A stretch of DNA of 64,000 bases, from contig PDZS01000003.1 of NCBI GenBank assembly GCA_002753225.1, positions 124,001 to 188,000 on the forward strand, given 5' to 3'. Every line of letters begins with the position of its first letter. The stretch's first letter is position 1. Of the stretch, positions 1-9,103 are shown one piece after another. Source of the DNA: Deltaproteobacteria bacterium YD0425bin51. Lineage in GTDB: Bacteria > Desulfobacterota > Desulfobacteria > Desulfobacterales > YD0425bin51. Below the pieces are notes generated by a model. The model saw nothing but the letters and a program-made list of their open reading frames with translations. It made no database searches and had not been told where the DNA came from. A program made the translations under genes and the position numbers.

Positions 1-2166
1 TGCTTCTTCTCCGCTTCTAGCTGCTAAAGCTTGAGCTCCTGCAAAAATAAGATTGTTTACAATAATTTGCAGATCAACTGGATCATCATCAACTACCAAA
101 ATAACAAAATCAATAAGTTCATTATCTACAGCAATATTTTTATTCTTTTCTAAGTCTTTATTATCAGTATCAAATTGATAAATATCCAGAGAATATCTAT
201 CTTTTTTTTCTTTTACTATAAAATCCTCTGCACGAGTAAGTGTGAAATGAAATGATAGTTCTTTATCATTGCTTTCAGTCCAAATTTTTTCACCATGGAG
301 CTCAATAAGGCTTTTAGCAACAGCAATTCCTATAGTTTTATAATTATAAAATTTATTATCTTCTTCTTTAAATACATCAATAATGTCTTTATAATTGTAT
401 TTTAATTTACCTCTGCTAAAAATAAATACTTTTACAATATCTTCTTTTTGGTATGCAGTTATTACAACTGACCCTTTTTCGATAATATTTATAGCGTTAT
501 AAATTAAATTATAAAAAATTTGTTGAAGTCTATCTTCATCTGCATATACAAAAGATATTTCTTTTGGGATTTCGTTTTTAACTTCTATGAATCTATCCAT
601 AAAAATCTGCTTTAAAATAATTAAAACAACATTTGCTATTTCTTTAATATCAACTGTTTTACGCTGTAAATTCAACGTGTGATTTTTAATTTTAGAGAAA
701 TCAAGAATATCATTCAGAAGCAACGACAGCCTTTTACCTATTGATAAAATCATGGACAGATTACTGCTTATCTGAATAGATTGTTTGCTAAAAGAGCTAT
801 AAAGAAGGGATTCTGTTATACCAATAATCCCATTTAATGGGGACTTAAGCTCATAAGATGTGTTATATAAAAAATCATCTTTTAACTTATCCAAATCCAT
901 AAGAATTTTATTTTTTCTTTCTAGTTCACTAGAAAGAATTTCTACCGATAAAAAAGCTTTTGATGACCTTATGGAAATAAGAAAAGCCTGAGAACATATA
1001 AATACCAAAATGCCTACTGGGGAAAGGTGGGTAGTGTAAATCAAAGCCTTGGCATATAGAATATCATTTATAACACTTAAAAATAATATTAACGAGGCTA
1101 CAAAAAAAACAAACGAATCTTCTCTTTTCCTTATGAAAGCAATTATAACAATATAAAATGCATAGCATGCAAATATAAGGGTAATAAATTGGTATATAGG
1201 GTTTATTTTTGTATAAACTATTGCGGGAGTAAAAAGGATACAAGTTCCAAATAGCAAGGCTATAATTTGAAGAATAGCAAGGTATATTTTTTTAAAATCA
1301 TTAGGAAAAATAGAATGAATAAACATCGCAAAAATAGGAATAGACATGACATAAGAAAAATGATCGACTCTAAGTATTGTATCCCAGCTAATATTAAATA
1401 TAAAAGTTGTAACAAATCTTTCCTGGGTGAAAAGTATTCTAAGGGCTATAAATATACAGAAAATTCCAAAAAAAAATGGGGACTTATCCTTTTTTCTTAA
1501 AGAGAATAATACAAGATTATAAAATCCAATAATTACAATACTTCCAAATAAAAACATCTCAAACGCTACATTTGTTGCCCAATTTCTTTTTATGTCGCTT
1601 TCTCTTCCAAAACTAATAGATTTCCACATCCCTCCTCTATAATGATGAAAATTAGAAAGATGAATAATTATCTCTACTTTATATCCTTCGGCTTTAAAAT
1701 TTGCTATAAAAGGCTTAATAGAAGGTATTGTTGTGCTGACTTCAGTTCCTGGCTTCCCAATAGAAGCTAATAAGACTCCATTAATATAAACAGCAAAAGC
1801 TGAAGATAAATCTAAAAACTTAAGCGCCATAGGCTCATTTAGATTCTTTAAAAGAACTATAAGCTTATATGTACCATATCCAGTTCCTTTAAGTTTTATT
1901 CCATTTATCTCAACATTATCCCAAATTTCAGGAACTTTAATAAAAGCAGATGTTTTTTCTAATGATAAATCTTTAGGATATATAAATTTCCCCCAATAAA
2001 ATTCCCATTCTCCATTGAGATCAATAATGCCATCTTTTTCAAAATCCCAATCACGCAGATCTAAAATTCCATTTTGAGCATAAGGATTTTTGTTATCAAA
2101 AAAAGAATATGAATATGAATTAAAAAAGATTAGATAAAATATAATAAGAATGCATTTTTTTAACAT
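1..2166 (-). CDS. 7TMR-DISM sensor with degenerate histidine-kinase core and receiver domain (3' end outside window)
   Basis: I translated this frame directly; it is open from an ATG at 2166 to the left edge (722 codons). A signal-peptide-like N-terminus is followed by a beta-rich extracellular domain containing DLRDWDFEKDG and GEWEFYWGKF, typical of 7TMR-DISM receptors. About seven membrane segments follow (roughly residues 190-400), then a kinase-like module, and the start of a receiver domain (ILVVDDDPVD) at the window edge. The H-box reads SYELKSPLNG, with Tyr438 where the phospho-accepting His belongs. The N-box Asn is kept (NLIYNAIN). The G1 box is replaced by FSRGKLK near residue 586, and the G2 box by KTIGIAVAK near residue 613. 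It is therefore probably a pseudokinase that uses the kinase fold as a scaffold. The extracellular part resembles that of the chemoreceptor at 56716-58941. It is transcribed divergently from the epimerase gene. Confidence 0.85.
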   Translation of the reverse strand, partial: MLKKCILIIFYLIFFNSYSYSFFDNKNPYAQNGILDLRDWDFEKDGIIDLNGEWEFYWGKFIYPKDLSLEKTSAFIKVPEIWDNVEINGIKLKGTGYGTYKLIVLLKNLNEPMALKFLDLSSAFAVYINGVLLASIGKPGTEVSTTIPSIKPFIANFKAEGYKVEIIIHLSNFHHYRGGMWKSISFGRESDIKRNWATNVAFEMFLFGSIVIIGFYNLVLFSLRKKDKSPFFFGIFCIFIALRILFTQERFVTTFIFNISWDTILRVDHFSYVMSIPIFAMFIHSIFPNDFKKIYLAILQIIALLFGTCILFTPAIVYTKINPIYQFITLIFACYAFYIVIIAFIRKREDSFVFFVASLILFLSVINDILYAKALIYTTHLSPVGILVFICSQAFLISIRSSKAFLSVEILSSELERKNKILMDLDKLKDDFLYNTSYELKSPLNGIIGITESLLYSSFSKQSIQISSNLSMILSIGKRLSLLLNDILDFSKIKNHTLNLQRKTVDIKEIANVVLIILKQIFMDRFIEVKNEIPKEISFVYADEDRLQQIFYNLIYNAINIIEKGSVVITAYQKEDIVKVFIFSRGKLKYNYKDIIDVFKEEDNKFYNYKTIGIAVAKSLIELHGEKIWTESNDKELSFHFTLTRAEDFIVKEKKDRYSLDIYQFDTDNKDLEKNKNIAVDNELIDFVILVVDDDPVDLQIIVNNLIFAGAQALAARSGEEA

Positions 2167-2195
2167 GTTATATATAACCTTCAATATTTTTAACA

Positions 2196-2224
2196 TTGCC
2201 TAAAAGGTAATCCTTAGTTATGAT
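2196..2224 (+). promoter_or_regulatory. candidate sigma-70 promoter for the epimerase gene
   Basis: TTGCCT (2196-2201) and TATGAT (2219-2224) are separated by 17 bases in the 93-bp divergent gap. The start codon lies 36 bases further on, after an AAAAAAGGAG ribosome-binding site. The assignment rests on hexamer similarity and spacing only, in an AT-rich background. Confidence 0.4.
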
Positions 2225-2259
2225 ATAACATTTACATTAAATTTAAAAAAGGAGTTTTT

Positions 2260-3249
2260 ATGAGAGTTTTAATAACAGGAGGAGCTGGATTTATAGGCTC
2301 TCATCTCGCTCATGCTCATCTTAAAAGAGGAGATGAAGTTTATATAATAGATGACCTGTCAACAGGTTCAATTGATAATATTAAAGAATTTCAAGAAAAC
2401 CCCAAATTTTCAAATCGGTTTTTTGCTCATATAGACACAATTTTTAATAATAACCTACTTCTTGAACTTGCAGGAACATGTGATGTGATTTTTCATTTAG
2501 CAGCTGCAGTCGGTGTTAGATATATTCTTAATAATCCTCTTGAATCAATAAGAACAAATATACAGGGAACAGAAGCTGTTTTAAATATATGCTCTAAATT
2601 TAAGAAAAAAGTTCTTATTACTTCTTCTTCAGAGGTTTATGGCAAACATCTTCATGCTCCGCTTGTGGAAACTGACAATATAATTTATGGGCCATCAATA
2701 AAATCGAGATGGAGTTATGCAGCCTCAAAGCTTATGGACGAGTTCACAGCTCTTGCATATTATAGAACAAAAGGGTTAAAAACAATAGTTACTAGACTTT
2801 TTAACACAGTAGGACCAAAGCAAACTGGTGCCTATGGAATGGTAATCCCCAGATTTGTAAATCAAGCGTTAAACAATGAACCTTTAACAGTTTATGGCGA
2901 TGGAAAGCAGACCAGAACATTTACATATGTTAAAGATGTTGTATGGGCACTTATGAACCTTATGGGAAATGAAAACGCTGTTGGAGAAGTATTTAATGTT
3001 GGCGGTACAGAGGAAATAATGATATTAGAACTTGCTCAAAAAATAATAGATAAAACCAATTCCAAATCACAAATTAACCTGATACCTTATGAAGAAGCTT
3101 TTGAAAAAGACTTTGAGGACATGCAAAGAAGGGTTCCTAGTATTGAAAAAATAAAAAAAATTATTAACTTTGAACCAAAAACCAGCCTTGATAAAATCAT
3201 AGATGAAGTAATATCTTCTTCAAGAAAAAAAAGAAGAGATGAGGTATGA
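2260..3249 (+). CDS. NAD-dependent nucleotide-sugar epimerase/dehydratase (extended SDR)
   Basis: The 329-residue protein starts with the Rossmann motif TGGAGFIG (residues 6-13). It carries the extended-SDR catalytic set: Ser122-124, then Tyr153 and Lys157 in YAASK. Later segments such as TRLFNTVGPKQTG and GDGKQTRTFTYVKD are typical of UDP-glucuronate decarboxylase, UDP-glucose 4-epimerase and dTDP-glucose dehydratase relatives. The family converts nucleotide-activated sugars in the cytoplasm, usually for surface polysaccharide. The exact substrate cannot be read from sequence alone. A strong AAAAAAGGAG site precedes the ATG. The stop overlaps the start of the next gene by four bases, so the two are probably cotranscribed. 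Confidence 0.85.
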   Translation: MRVLITGGAGFIGSHLAHAHLKRGDEVYIIDDLSTGSIDNIKEFQENPKFSNRFFAHIDTIFNNNLLLELAGTCDVIFHLAAAVGVRYILNNPLESIRTNIQGTEAVLNICSKFKKKVLITSSSEVYGKHLHAPLVETDNIIYGPSIKSRWSYAASKLMDEFTALAYYRTKGLKTIVTRLFNTVGPKQTGAYGMVIPRFVNQALNNEPLTVYGDGKQTRTFTYVKDVVWALMNLMGNENAVGEVFNVGGTEEIMILELAQKIIDKTNSKSQINLIPYEEAFEKDFEDMQRRVPSIEKIKKIINFEPKTSLDKIIDEVISSSRKKRRDEV

Positions 3250-3680
3250 ACAAATCTAAAATTATTAAAATAGTAATTTTGATTTCTGCTGTTATTGTTA
3301 TTACAATTCAATTTATTCAAGTTGATAGGACAAATCCAAAAGTTGAATCAGAATTGAAAGCTCCCAAGGAAGTTTTAACTATATTGAAACGTGCTTGCTA
3401 TGATTGCCATTCAAATGAAACAAAATGGCCCTGGTATAGTAAAATAGCCCCAATATCATGGCTTGTATTTAGGGATGTAGATAAAGGAAGAGAATATTTA
3501 AATTTCTCAAAGTGGGATGGGTTAACTAAAGAAGGGCAAAACTACTCAAAAAATAGTATTATAGAACAGATATCAAAGGATCGAATGCCTCTTTGGATTT
3601 ATAAAATAGGCCATTCTGATGCAAAACTTTCAAAATCGGATAAAGACATTCTAATTAAATGGGCAACGATGAAAAATTGA
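3246..3680 (+). CDS. small membrane-anchored haem-binding-domain protein
   Basis: The protein has 144 residues. One hydrophobic segment (about residues 6-24) is followed by a soluble domain with a single c-type haem motif, CYDCH (Cys51, Cys54, His55). The downstream pattern NETKWPWYSKIAP-SW matches the haem-binding domain family (Pfam Haem_bd), whose members are small periplasmic cytochrome-like proteins of unknown role. Haem attachment would need a cytochrome c maturation system, which is not in this window. The ATG overlaps the epimerase stop (ATGA), and the 3' end overlaps the next gene by 22 bases, pointing to one transcript. Confidence 0.8.
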   Translation: MNKSKIIKIVILISAVIVITIQFIQVDRTNPKVESELKAPKEVLTILKRACYDCHSNETKWPWYSKIAPISWLVFRDVDKGREYLNFSKWDGLTKEGQNYSKNSIIEQISKDRMPLWIYKIGHSDAKLSKSDKDILIKWATMKN

Positions 3681-6600
3681 AACCAAATTGTATTCCCTTT
3701 TTTTGTTTATTATTATTTTTGTGTATAAATTGTTTATCTTTTGCCAGCACAACCTCTATCCCCCCATCACAGCCATTACCATGGAAAGAATCAGATCCCA
3801 GTCTATCTGCTTTACAGAAGGAATTAGAATCAACGGTAAAAGCCTTTGAGGCTATTCCTTCTGATGCCTCTGAAGATAAAGTTGAAGGACAAACAAGGTT
3901 ACTATTAAGACAAAAAATTGATCTCATCAAACAACTTGTTCAGATTATTGAAAAAAACAAGCAGATTTTAGGTGCCATATTAAATAGCCCCAAAACCGAT
4001 GCTGAATTAGACAGACTAATTGCAAAGCAAAAATCAGCCCCTCCTATAGAAGAGCCAGATAAAATAAGTAATGAAGAATTTAAACAGATCAAAGATAGAT
4101 ATGATAAGGAGTTTGCAGAAGTTACTAATTTAGTGGAAGAAATAAAGAACCGAAAAAAACTGATGGAAGATATTCCAAATCTGATTTTAAATGAAAAAAC
4201 CCGTTATAAAACTTCTGTAGATATAGCACAAAAACTTTCAGCAGAGATATCAAATAATGTTAGTGTATCCACAAAAAACCTTTCTGTTCTTCAAATAGAT
4301 AATGCAGACATAACCGCAAAGATTGCTCAGGAAATGATAAAAAATTACGAAAGGGAGCAGGAATTTGAAAAGAAAAATGCCTTAATACTTGATAAAAAAT
4401 TAGATTTAGCAAAACTTATTTTTAAAAGGGATGAACAGATATTTACAGTTTATAAAAATATGCTTAACAAATCACAAGATCTGGCAATCAAAAAAAATGA
4501 AGAAGAACTTTTAAAAAAAGAAAACGCCGCAAAAATTGCAGATAGCGGAGCAGATAAATTTGTTGCTGAGTGGGAAGCAAAAATTGCTAGAGCAAATAAA
4601 AATATAGCAGATTTAAAAAAACTAAAAACCGATATTGAAATTCAGATAGCGGAACAGCAGAAACTCCTTAATACAGAAAAAGATGAATTTAAGTATCTTG
4701 AAACAGTTATAAATCAATTTGGAGCTAAAGGAACAGGAGCTGAAATTTTAAAAACCACTTTCAGCAAAGTAAAAGAACGCAAGGAATCCTTTGAAAAAGC
4801 TGCAATAATAAAGCTGAAACAAACAATAAATGACTTAAAGCAGCAGAGATCAGAAGTTGATACAACTTTATACTCTCTTCGAGAACGCTTTCAGCAGGAA
4901 ATTGAAGCGATTCCTGATGTTAATGCAGAAAAATTATTCGAATCATATAAAAAGGTTTTATCTGAAGAAAAAGTCCAACTTCTTGAAATTCTAACGAATT
5001 ATCAAAAATTTGAAATTATTTTAATAGAAAGAAATGATCTTTTGAATGATGTTAAAAAATTTGTGTATTCAAAAGTATTCTGGATTCAAGATGCTCCCCC
5101 CTTAAACTATAGTATCCTCAAAAAAGCTCTTAGAGAACTATCTTCTCCTTACAACACAGGTTCATTTATTTATTTGTGGAAAAATTTATTCTTTAAAAAT
5201 ATTTTATCATGGTTAAAAGATACTTTTGGGCATAATTTTTTTTCAATAATTGGGTTATTTTTCTTTTTATTATTCCTTTCTCTTCTGATCTATTACAGGA
5301 TTCGCTTGCAAAATTACGCAGATATGCAGAATGAATCAAATTTAATAAAATCCATATTATTGAATCTTTTATCAGCTTCGCTTTTGCCTATATACCTTTT
5401 GAATGCTTCAGTTATTATTAATGCTATAAATCTTAATTCAGATATCGTTTTAATAATTAATACAATTATTATACATTTAGCCATATTTTGCTTCTTATGG
5501 TCATTAAACCTATTTTTATTCTCCGAGCGCTATGGGGTAGAGCAATTTGGGATTCCTGAACAAATTGCCAAATCGATTTTATTCTACATAAGAGTTATAC
5601 TTATTTCGTACTTTTTTTGCATAGTTCCATGGGTTATTTTAAGGGATAAACCATTCCTGTTTGATGCCTGCCCAAGATTATTCTACACTCTTTTTGAGAT
5701 TTTTATCTTTCTATCCATATATAAAATCATTTGCAGAAATTCTCCTCTGTCAGAATATATTATTGATAATTTTTCAGATCATTTTATTGCAAAAAACTGG
5801 AGTATTACTTCTAATTTATTTATAGCTTTCATGATAATGATTCTTATTCTAGATATTTTAGGTTTTAGATTCGGAGCAATTCGTCTTTCCATAAACGGAG
5901 TAGCTAGTATAGGCACAATTATTGCTCTTACTCTTTTATACAGAATGTCAATAGAAAGTTCCACCAACATAATTCAAAATCGCAAACTTGTTCCTACCAG
6001 TAGATTTAAATCTAACATTAGTGACTATAAGGATTATCTCATAATACAAGTAAGTAATTTGCTTCAGGTTGTTTTTGTATTAATAGGAATTTTTGCACTT
6101 GCAGCATATTGGGGTATTAACGAACAAGCTATTCGGGCTTTAAACGAGATACCATTATACAGCACTGTACTTTCTAATGGAAAAGTTGAGTTTGTTACTG
6201 TATCACATCTATTATCTTCCGCTTTTTTCTTTTTTATAATAATATTAATCTTAAAACATCTTCCGGGCATATTTGAGCTAACTCTTTTTCATGCTATGAA
6301 AATAGACTCTGGAGCGCAGTATGCTCTTTTGACTATAAGCCGTTATGTGTTTTTCATTATAGGGATAATTATATCTCTTTCATTTTTGAAAGTCGATTTA
6401 GGAAAACTAGCATGGCTGGTTGCAGCCATAAGCGTTGGTATAGGTTTTGGTCTTCAAGAGATTTTTGCAAATTTTATAAGCGGCATAATTATTTTGATTG
6501 AAAGACCAATAAAAATAGGAGATCGGATTACAATAGGAAATATTTCAGGAGACATAACCAATATAAATATAAGATCAACAACTGTTTTAAATTTTGACAG

Positions 6601-7018
6601 ACAGGAAATACTTATACCAAATAAAGATTTTATTACAAAAGAAGTAGTTAACTGGACATTAAATGATAAAATTTTAAGGGTCGTAATTAAAATTGGTGTT
6701 GCATATGGCACAGATATAGATAAAGTTAAAAATATCATTTGGACAATTATTCAGGATCAAAAAGAAATCTTAAAAAAACCTGAGCCTGATATTATTTTTA
6801 TGAATCATGGTGCAAGTTCCCTTGATTTTGAGATATATGTCTATATCCCTCATCCAAAACTGAAACTCTTAATAATTGACCGGCTTAATTACCTTATTAA
6901 CAAAGAATTTAAAGAAAATAATGTTGAAATACCATTTCCTCAGACTGATATTCATATTAAAAAGATCGATCAAACCTTATATTTACCAAAATCTTCAGGA
7001 GAAAGCTTCGAGAGATAA
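3659..7018 (+). CDS. MscK-size mechanosensitive channel of the MscS superfamily
   Basis: The 1119-residue length is very close to E. coli MscK (KefA). A signal peptide (residues about 10-30) leads into a long periplasmic, Lys/Glu-rich coiled-coil region to about residue 490. Many membrane helices follow, and a C-terminal MscS channel domain starts near residue 918 with the pore-lining pattern AAISVGIGFGLQEIFANF. Its cytoplasmic beta domain then contains RPIKIGDRI and PNKDFITKEVVNW. The role is release of small solutes at low osmolarity from the inner membrane. The ATG at 3659 lies inside the preceding gene and has no clear ribosome-binding site; a TTG at 3677 is an alternative. The 3' end overlaps the opposite-strand nuclease gene by 49 bases. 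Confidence 0.88.
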   Translation: MGNDEKLKPNCIPFFCLLLFLCINCLSFASTTSIPPSQPLPWKESDPSLSALQKELESTVKAFEAIPSDASEDKVEGQTRLLLRQKIDLIKQLVQIIEKNKQILGAILNSPKTDAELDRLIAKQKSAPPIEEPDKISNEEFKQIKDRYDKEFAEVTNLVEEIKNRKKLMEDIPNLILNEKTRYKTSVDIAQKLSAEISNNVSVSTKNLSVLQIDNADITAKIAQEMIKNYEREQEFEKKNALILDKKLDLAKLIFKRDEQIFTVYKNMLNKSQDLAIKKNEEELLKKENAAKIADSGADKFVAEWEAKIARANKNIADLKKLKTDIEIQIAEQQKLLNTEKDEFKYLETVINQFGAKGTGAEILKTTFSKVKERKESFEKAAIIKLKQTINDLKQQRSEVDTTLYSLRERFQQEIEAIPDVNAEKLFESYKKVLSEEKVQLLEILTNYQKFEIILIERNDLLNDVKKFVYSKVFWIQDAPPLNYSILKKALRELSSPYNTGSFIYLWKNLFFKNILSWLKDTFGHNFFSIIGLFFFLLFLSLLIYYRIRLQNYADMQNESNLIKSILLNLLSASLLPIYLLNASVIINAINLNSDIVLIINTIIIHLAIFCFLWSLNLFLFSERYGVEQFGIPEQIAKSILFYIRVILISYFFCIVPWVILRDKPFLFDACPRLFYTLFEIFIFLSIYKIICRNSPLSEYIIDNFSDHFIAKNWSITSNLFIAFMIMILILDILGFRFGAIRLSINGVASIGTIIALTLLYRMSIESSTNIIQNRKLVPTSRFKSNISDYKDYLIIQVSNLLQVVFVLIGIFALAAYWGINEQAIRALNEIPLYSTVLSNGKVEFVTVSHLLSSAFFFFIIILILKHLPGIFELTLFHAMKIDSGAQYALLTISRYVFFIIGIIISLSFLKVDLGKLAWLVAAISVGIGFGLQEIFANFISGIIILIERPIKIGDRITIGNISGDITNINIRSTTVLNFDRQEILIPNKDFITKEVVNWTLNDKILRVVIKIGVAYGTDIDKVKNIIWTIIQDQKEILKKPEPDIIFMNHGASSLDFEIYVYIPHPKLKLLIIDRLNYLINKEFKENNVEIPFPQTDIHIKKIDQTLYLPKSSGESFER

Positions 7019-7467
7019 TCTGCCCATTTTTTGCCTTCTTCGCTCTTATCGACAGCTTCACCTTTTTGTTCAGATGGTCTCGATTTGTCAATTACTTTAT
7101 CATCAACATAAATAGGAGCTTTAAATCTTACAGCTAAAGCAATGGCATCACTAGGACGAGCATCCATTGTAAAAAAGCCATTTTTCGACGCAAAATGAAT
7201 AAGCGCATGAAAAGTATTTTCAATCAGATCGCAAATATCAACTCTTGATATTACAACACTTTGATAATCTAAAAAATTTTTAAACAGATCATGTGTCATC
7301 GGCCTGTCAAATTTTATATTTTGAATGGATGCAGCAATGGATGTTGCCTCTAACATTCCAATCCATATGGGGATAGTTTGATTACCTTGAAGAGTGGTAA
7401 GTATAACAACTGGTGAATTAGATTCTGGATCTATTGTTAAGCCTAAAATACTTGCTTCATGTTGCAT
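6970..7467 (-). CDS. bifunctional nuclease family protein (DUF151)
   Basis: The 165-residue protein contains the DUF151 hallmarks: PVVILTTLQGNQTIPIWIG near the start and DARPSDAIALAVRFKAPIYV in the middle. Family members are reported as DNase/RNase proteins or as small uncharacterised proteins linked to tRNA and stress genes. The C-terminal 40 residues are charged and variable. It lies 18 bp downstream of miaB on the same strand, a common arrangement, and is presumably cotranscribed with it. The last 16 codons run antisense through the end of the mechanosensitive channel gene. Confidence 0.85.
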   Translation of the reverse strand: MQHEASILGLTIDPESNSPVVILTTLQGNQTIPIWIGMLEATSIAASIQNIKFDRPMTHDLFKNFLDYQSVVISRVDICDLIENTFHALIHFASKNGFFTMDARPSDAIALAVRFKAPIYVDDKVIDKSRPSEQKGEAVDKSEEGKKWADYLSKLSPEDFGKYKV

Positions 7468-7485
7468 AATAAAATTCTCCTTAGA

Positions 7486-8850
7486 TCACCCTGTAATTTT
7501 TCCAAATAGAGAATGGGTATATGCTCTATCTATTATTATTTTCACTAACTTCCCTTTGAATGACTCATTGTTATCTAATACTGCAAAATGTACAATTTTA
7601 TTTGTAGATGTTCTCCCTGTCCACTGAATTGAATTGTCTGCGGAATCGTTTGTAGATTTTCTCTTGCTGAAACCTTCTACTAAGACTTCCACTATTTTGC
7701 CAATCAATTCTTCATTTCTCTTTGTTGTAATATCTGTTTGAATGTCTAAAAGTATTTTTAGCCTTTCTCCCTTTTCTTTATCAGGAATCTTATCAGGTAA
7801 ATTAACAGAAAGAGCATTGGGGCGATCAGAGTATTTAAATGCAAATATACTGTCAAACTCTACTTTTTTTACTAAATCTATTGTATCGTTAAAATCAGAA
7901 ATAGTTTCACCCGGAAAACCTACAATAATATCTGAAGAAAATGAAATGTCACTGCATACACTTTTTAATTTATCAACTTTTTCAAAATATTCCTCCCGCG
8001 TGTATTTCCTATTCATAAGATTAAGTATTTTATTTGATCCTGACTGGACAGGGAGATGAATATGGTTTGCAAGCTTTGGTAAATATCTAAAAGCATTTAT
8101 AAGATCAGAAGACAAATCTTTTGGATGAGAAGTTGTAAATCTAATTCTATATAACCCTTTTATATCATTAATTTTCTTAAGAAGATCACTATATGAGCAT
8201 AGTCCTTCTTTTTTCCCGTAGCTGTTTACATTTTGACCCAAAAGAGTTACTTCTTTTACGCCGTTATGAACTAATTCTTCAATTTCTGATATAATATTTT
8301 CAGGATGCCTGCTCACTTCACGTCCTCTAACATAAGGGACTACACAATAGGTGCAAAAGTTATCACATCCCTGCATTATTGTAACAAAAGAGGTTACCCT
8401 TCCATCTTCATAAGAAGTACTTTTTTTTAAAGCTTCAGAAGTTTCATCTATTACATTTGGCATTTCAACATCAACTATTTTACACCGATTTTTGCTGATT
8501 CTATTAACATGCTCCGCGAGTCTTGAAAGTCTTTGAGTGCCAAATACAAGATCAAGATATGGGGCTTTTTCTATCATCTTTTCCCCTTCTTGCTGAGCGA
8601 GACAACCTCCAACTCCAATAATCAGATTTTTCTTTTTCTCTTTTAACCTAGCCAACCTGCCTAAAAAACTATAGGTTTTATTTTCAGCTTTTTCCCTTAT
8701 AGAGCAGGTATTAACCAAAATCAAATCAGCTTTTTCTGCTGAAGGGGTCAAAATATAGCCCAAATCTTCTAAACGGTTTGCCATTTGTTCAGAGTCATAA
8801 ACATTCATCTGGCATCCCATTGTGTTTATATATAAATATTTTTTTCCCAT
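7486..8850 (-). CDS. miaB: tRNA-2-methylthio-N6-dimethylallyladenosine synthase MiaB
   Basis: The 454-residue protein has the full methylthiotransferase layout. The N-terminal UPF0004 domain has cluster cysteines at 13 (TMGCQMN), 49 (NTCSIREKAE) and 83 (GGCLAQQ). The radical SAM domain has Cys162, Cys166 and Cys169 (CDNFCTYC), and a TRAM domain lies at the C-terminus. It adds the methylthio group to i6A37 of tRNAs reading UNN codons. The TMGCQMN start and NTCSIREKAENK segment separate MiaB from RimO and MtaB. An AAGAAAGG ribosome-binding site precedes the ATG. It leads an operon with the DUF151 gene. Confidence 0.95.
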   Translation of the reverse strand: MGKKYLYINTMGCQMNVYDSEQMANRLEDLGYILTPSAEKADLILVNTCSIREKAENKTYSFLGRLARLKEKKKNLIIGVGGCLAQQEGEKMIEKAPYLDLVFGTQRLSRLAEHVNRISKNRCKIVDVEMPNVIDETSEALKKSTSYEDGRVTSFVTIMQGCDNFCTYCVVPYVRGREVSRHPENIISEIEELVHNGVKEVTLLGQNVNSYGKKEGLCSYSDLLKKINDIKGLYRIRFTTSHPKDLSSDLINAFRYLPKLANHIHLPVQSGSNKILNLMNRKYTREEYFEKVDKLKSVCSDISFSSDIIVGFPGETISDFNDTIDLVKKVEFDSIFAFKYSDRPNALSVNLPDKIPDKEKGERLKILLDIQTDITTKRNEELIGKIVEVLVEGFSKRKSTNDSADNSIQWTGRTSTNKIVHFAVLDNNESFKGKLVKIIIDRAYTHSLFGKITG

Positions 8851-8910
8851 ATAGCCTTTCTTTAATAGTAAATGATCTCTTAGTAATAATTTTATTTTTC
8901 ATAACCAAAG

Positions 8911-8927
8911 TCAAGAAGAATTCTTGA
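8911..8927. promoter_or_regulatory. inverted repeat overlapping a possible -35 box upstream of miaB
   Basis: TCAAGAA (8911-8917) and TTCTTGA (8921-8927) are perfect inverted arms around three bases. On the minus strand they overlap a TTGACT (8914-8909) that could be a -35 element for miaB. No convincing -10 box lies at 16-18 bases. It could be an operator or only a small hairpin. Confidence 0.22.
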
Positions 8928-8981
8928 AGTGTGACTAAAATGATTATAAGATTAAAATTAAATATAAGTTTTTAGCATAAT

Positions 8982-9060
8982 AAGTAACCGTCTACAAGTT
9001 TTCCTGCAAAATGGATTCCCACTTTCATGGAAATCCAGGGTAACTGGTGGTCGGTTACTT
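8982..9060. repeat. 79-bp nested palindromic element (REP/MITE-like)
   Basis: The outer arms AAGTAACCG (8982-8990) and CGGTTACTT (9052-9060) are exact reverse complements. The pairing extends to 25-nt arms (8982-9006 with 9036-9060) matching at 20 of 25 positions. Inside, GGATTCCC (9013-9020) and GGAAATCC (9029-9036) form a second hairpin around ACTTTCAT. The inner motif resembles the GGATTCCCGCTTTCGCGGGAAT type of dispersed bacterial palindrome, here mutated. It fills the gap between miaB and the DUF2339-DUF3999 gene and could fold as one long hairpin in RNA of either strand. Confidence 0.6.
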
Positions 9061-9103
9061 GATTTAAAAATAACAATTTAACTCTATATTTTTTACACAA
9101 ACT

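Noticed and set aside
1267..1500. 77-residue plus-strand ORF
   Set aside because: It lies wholly antisense to the 7TMR-DISM protein, is Lys/Asn-rich without motifs and has no ribosome-binding site.
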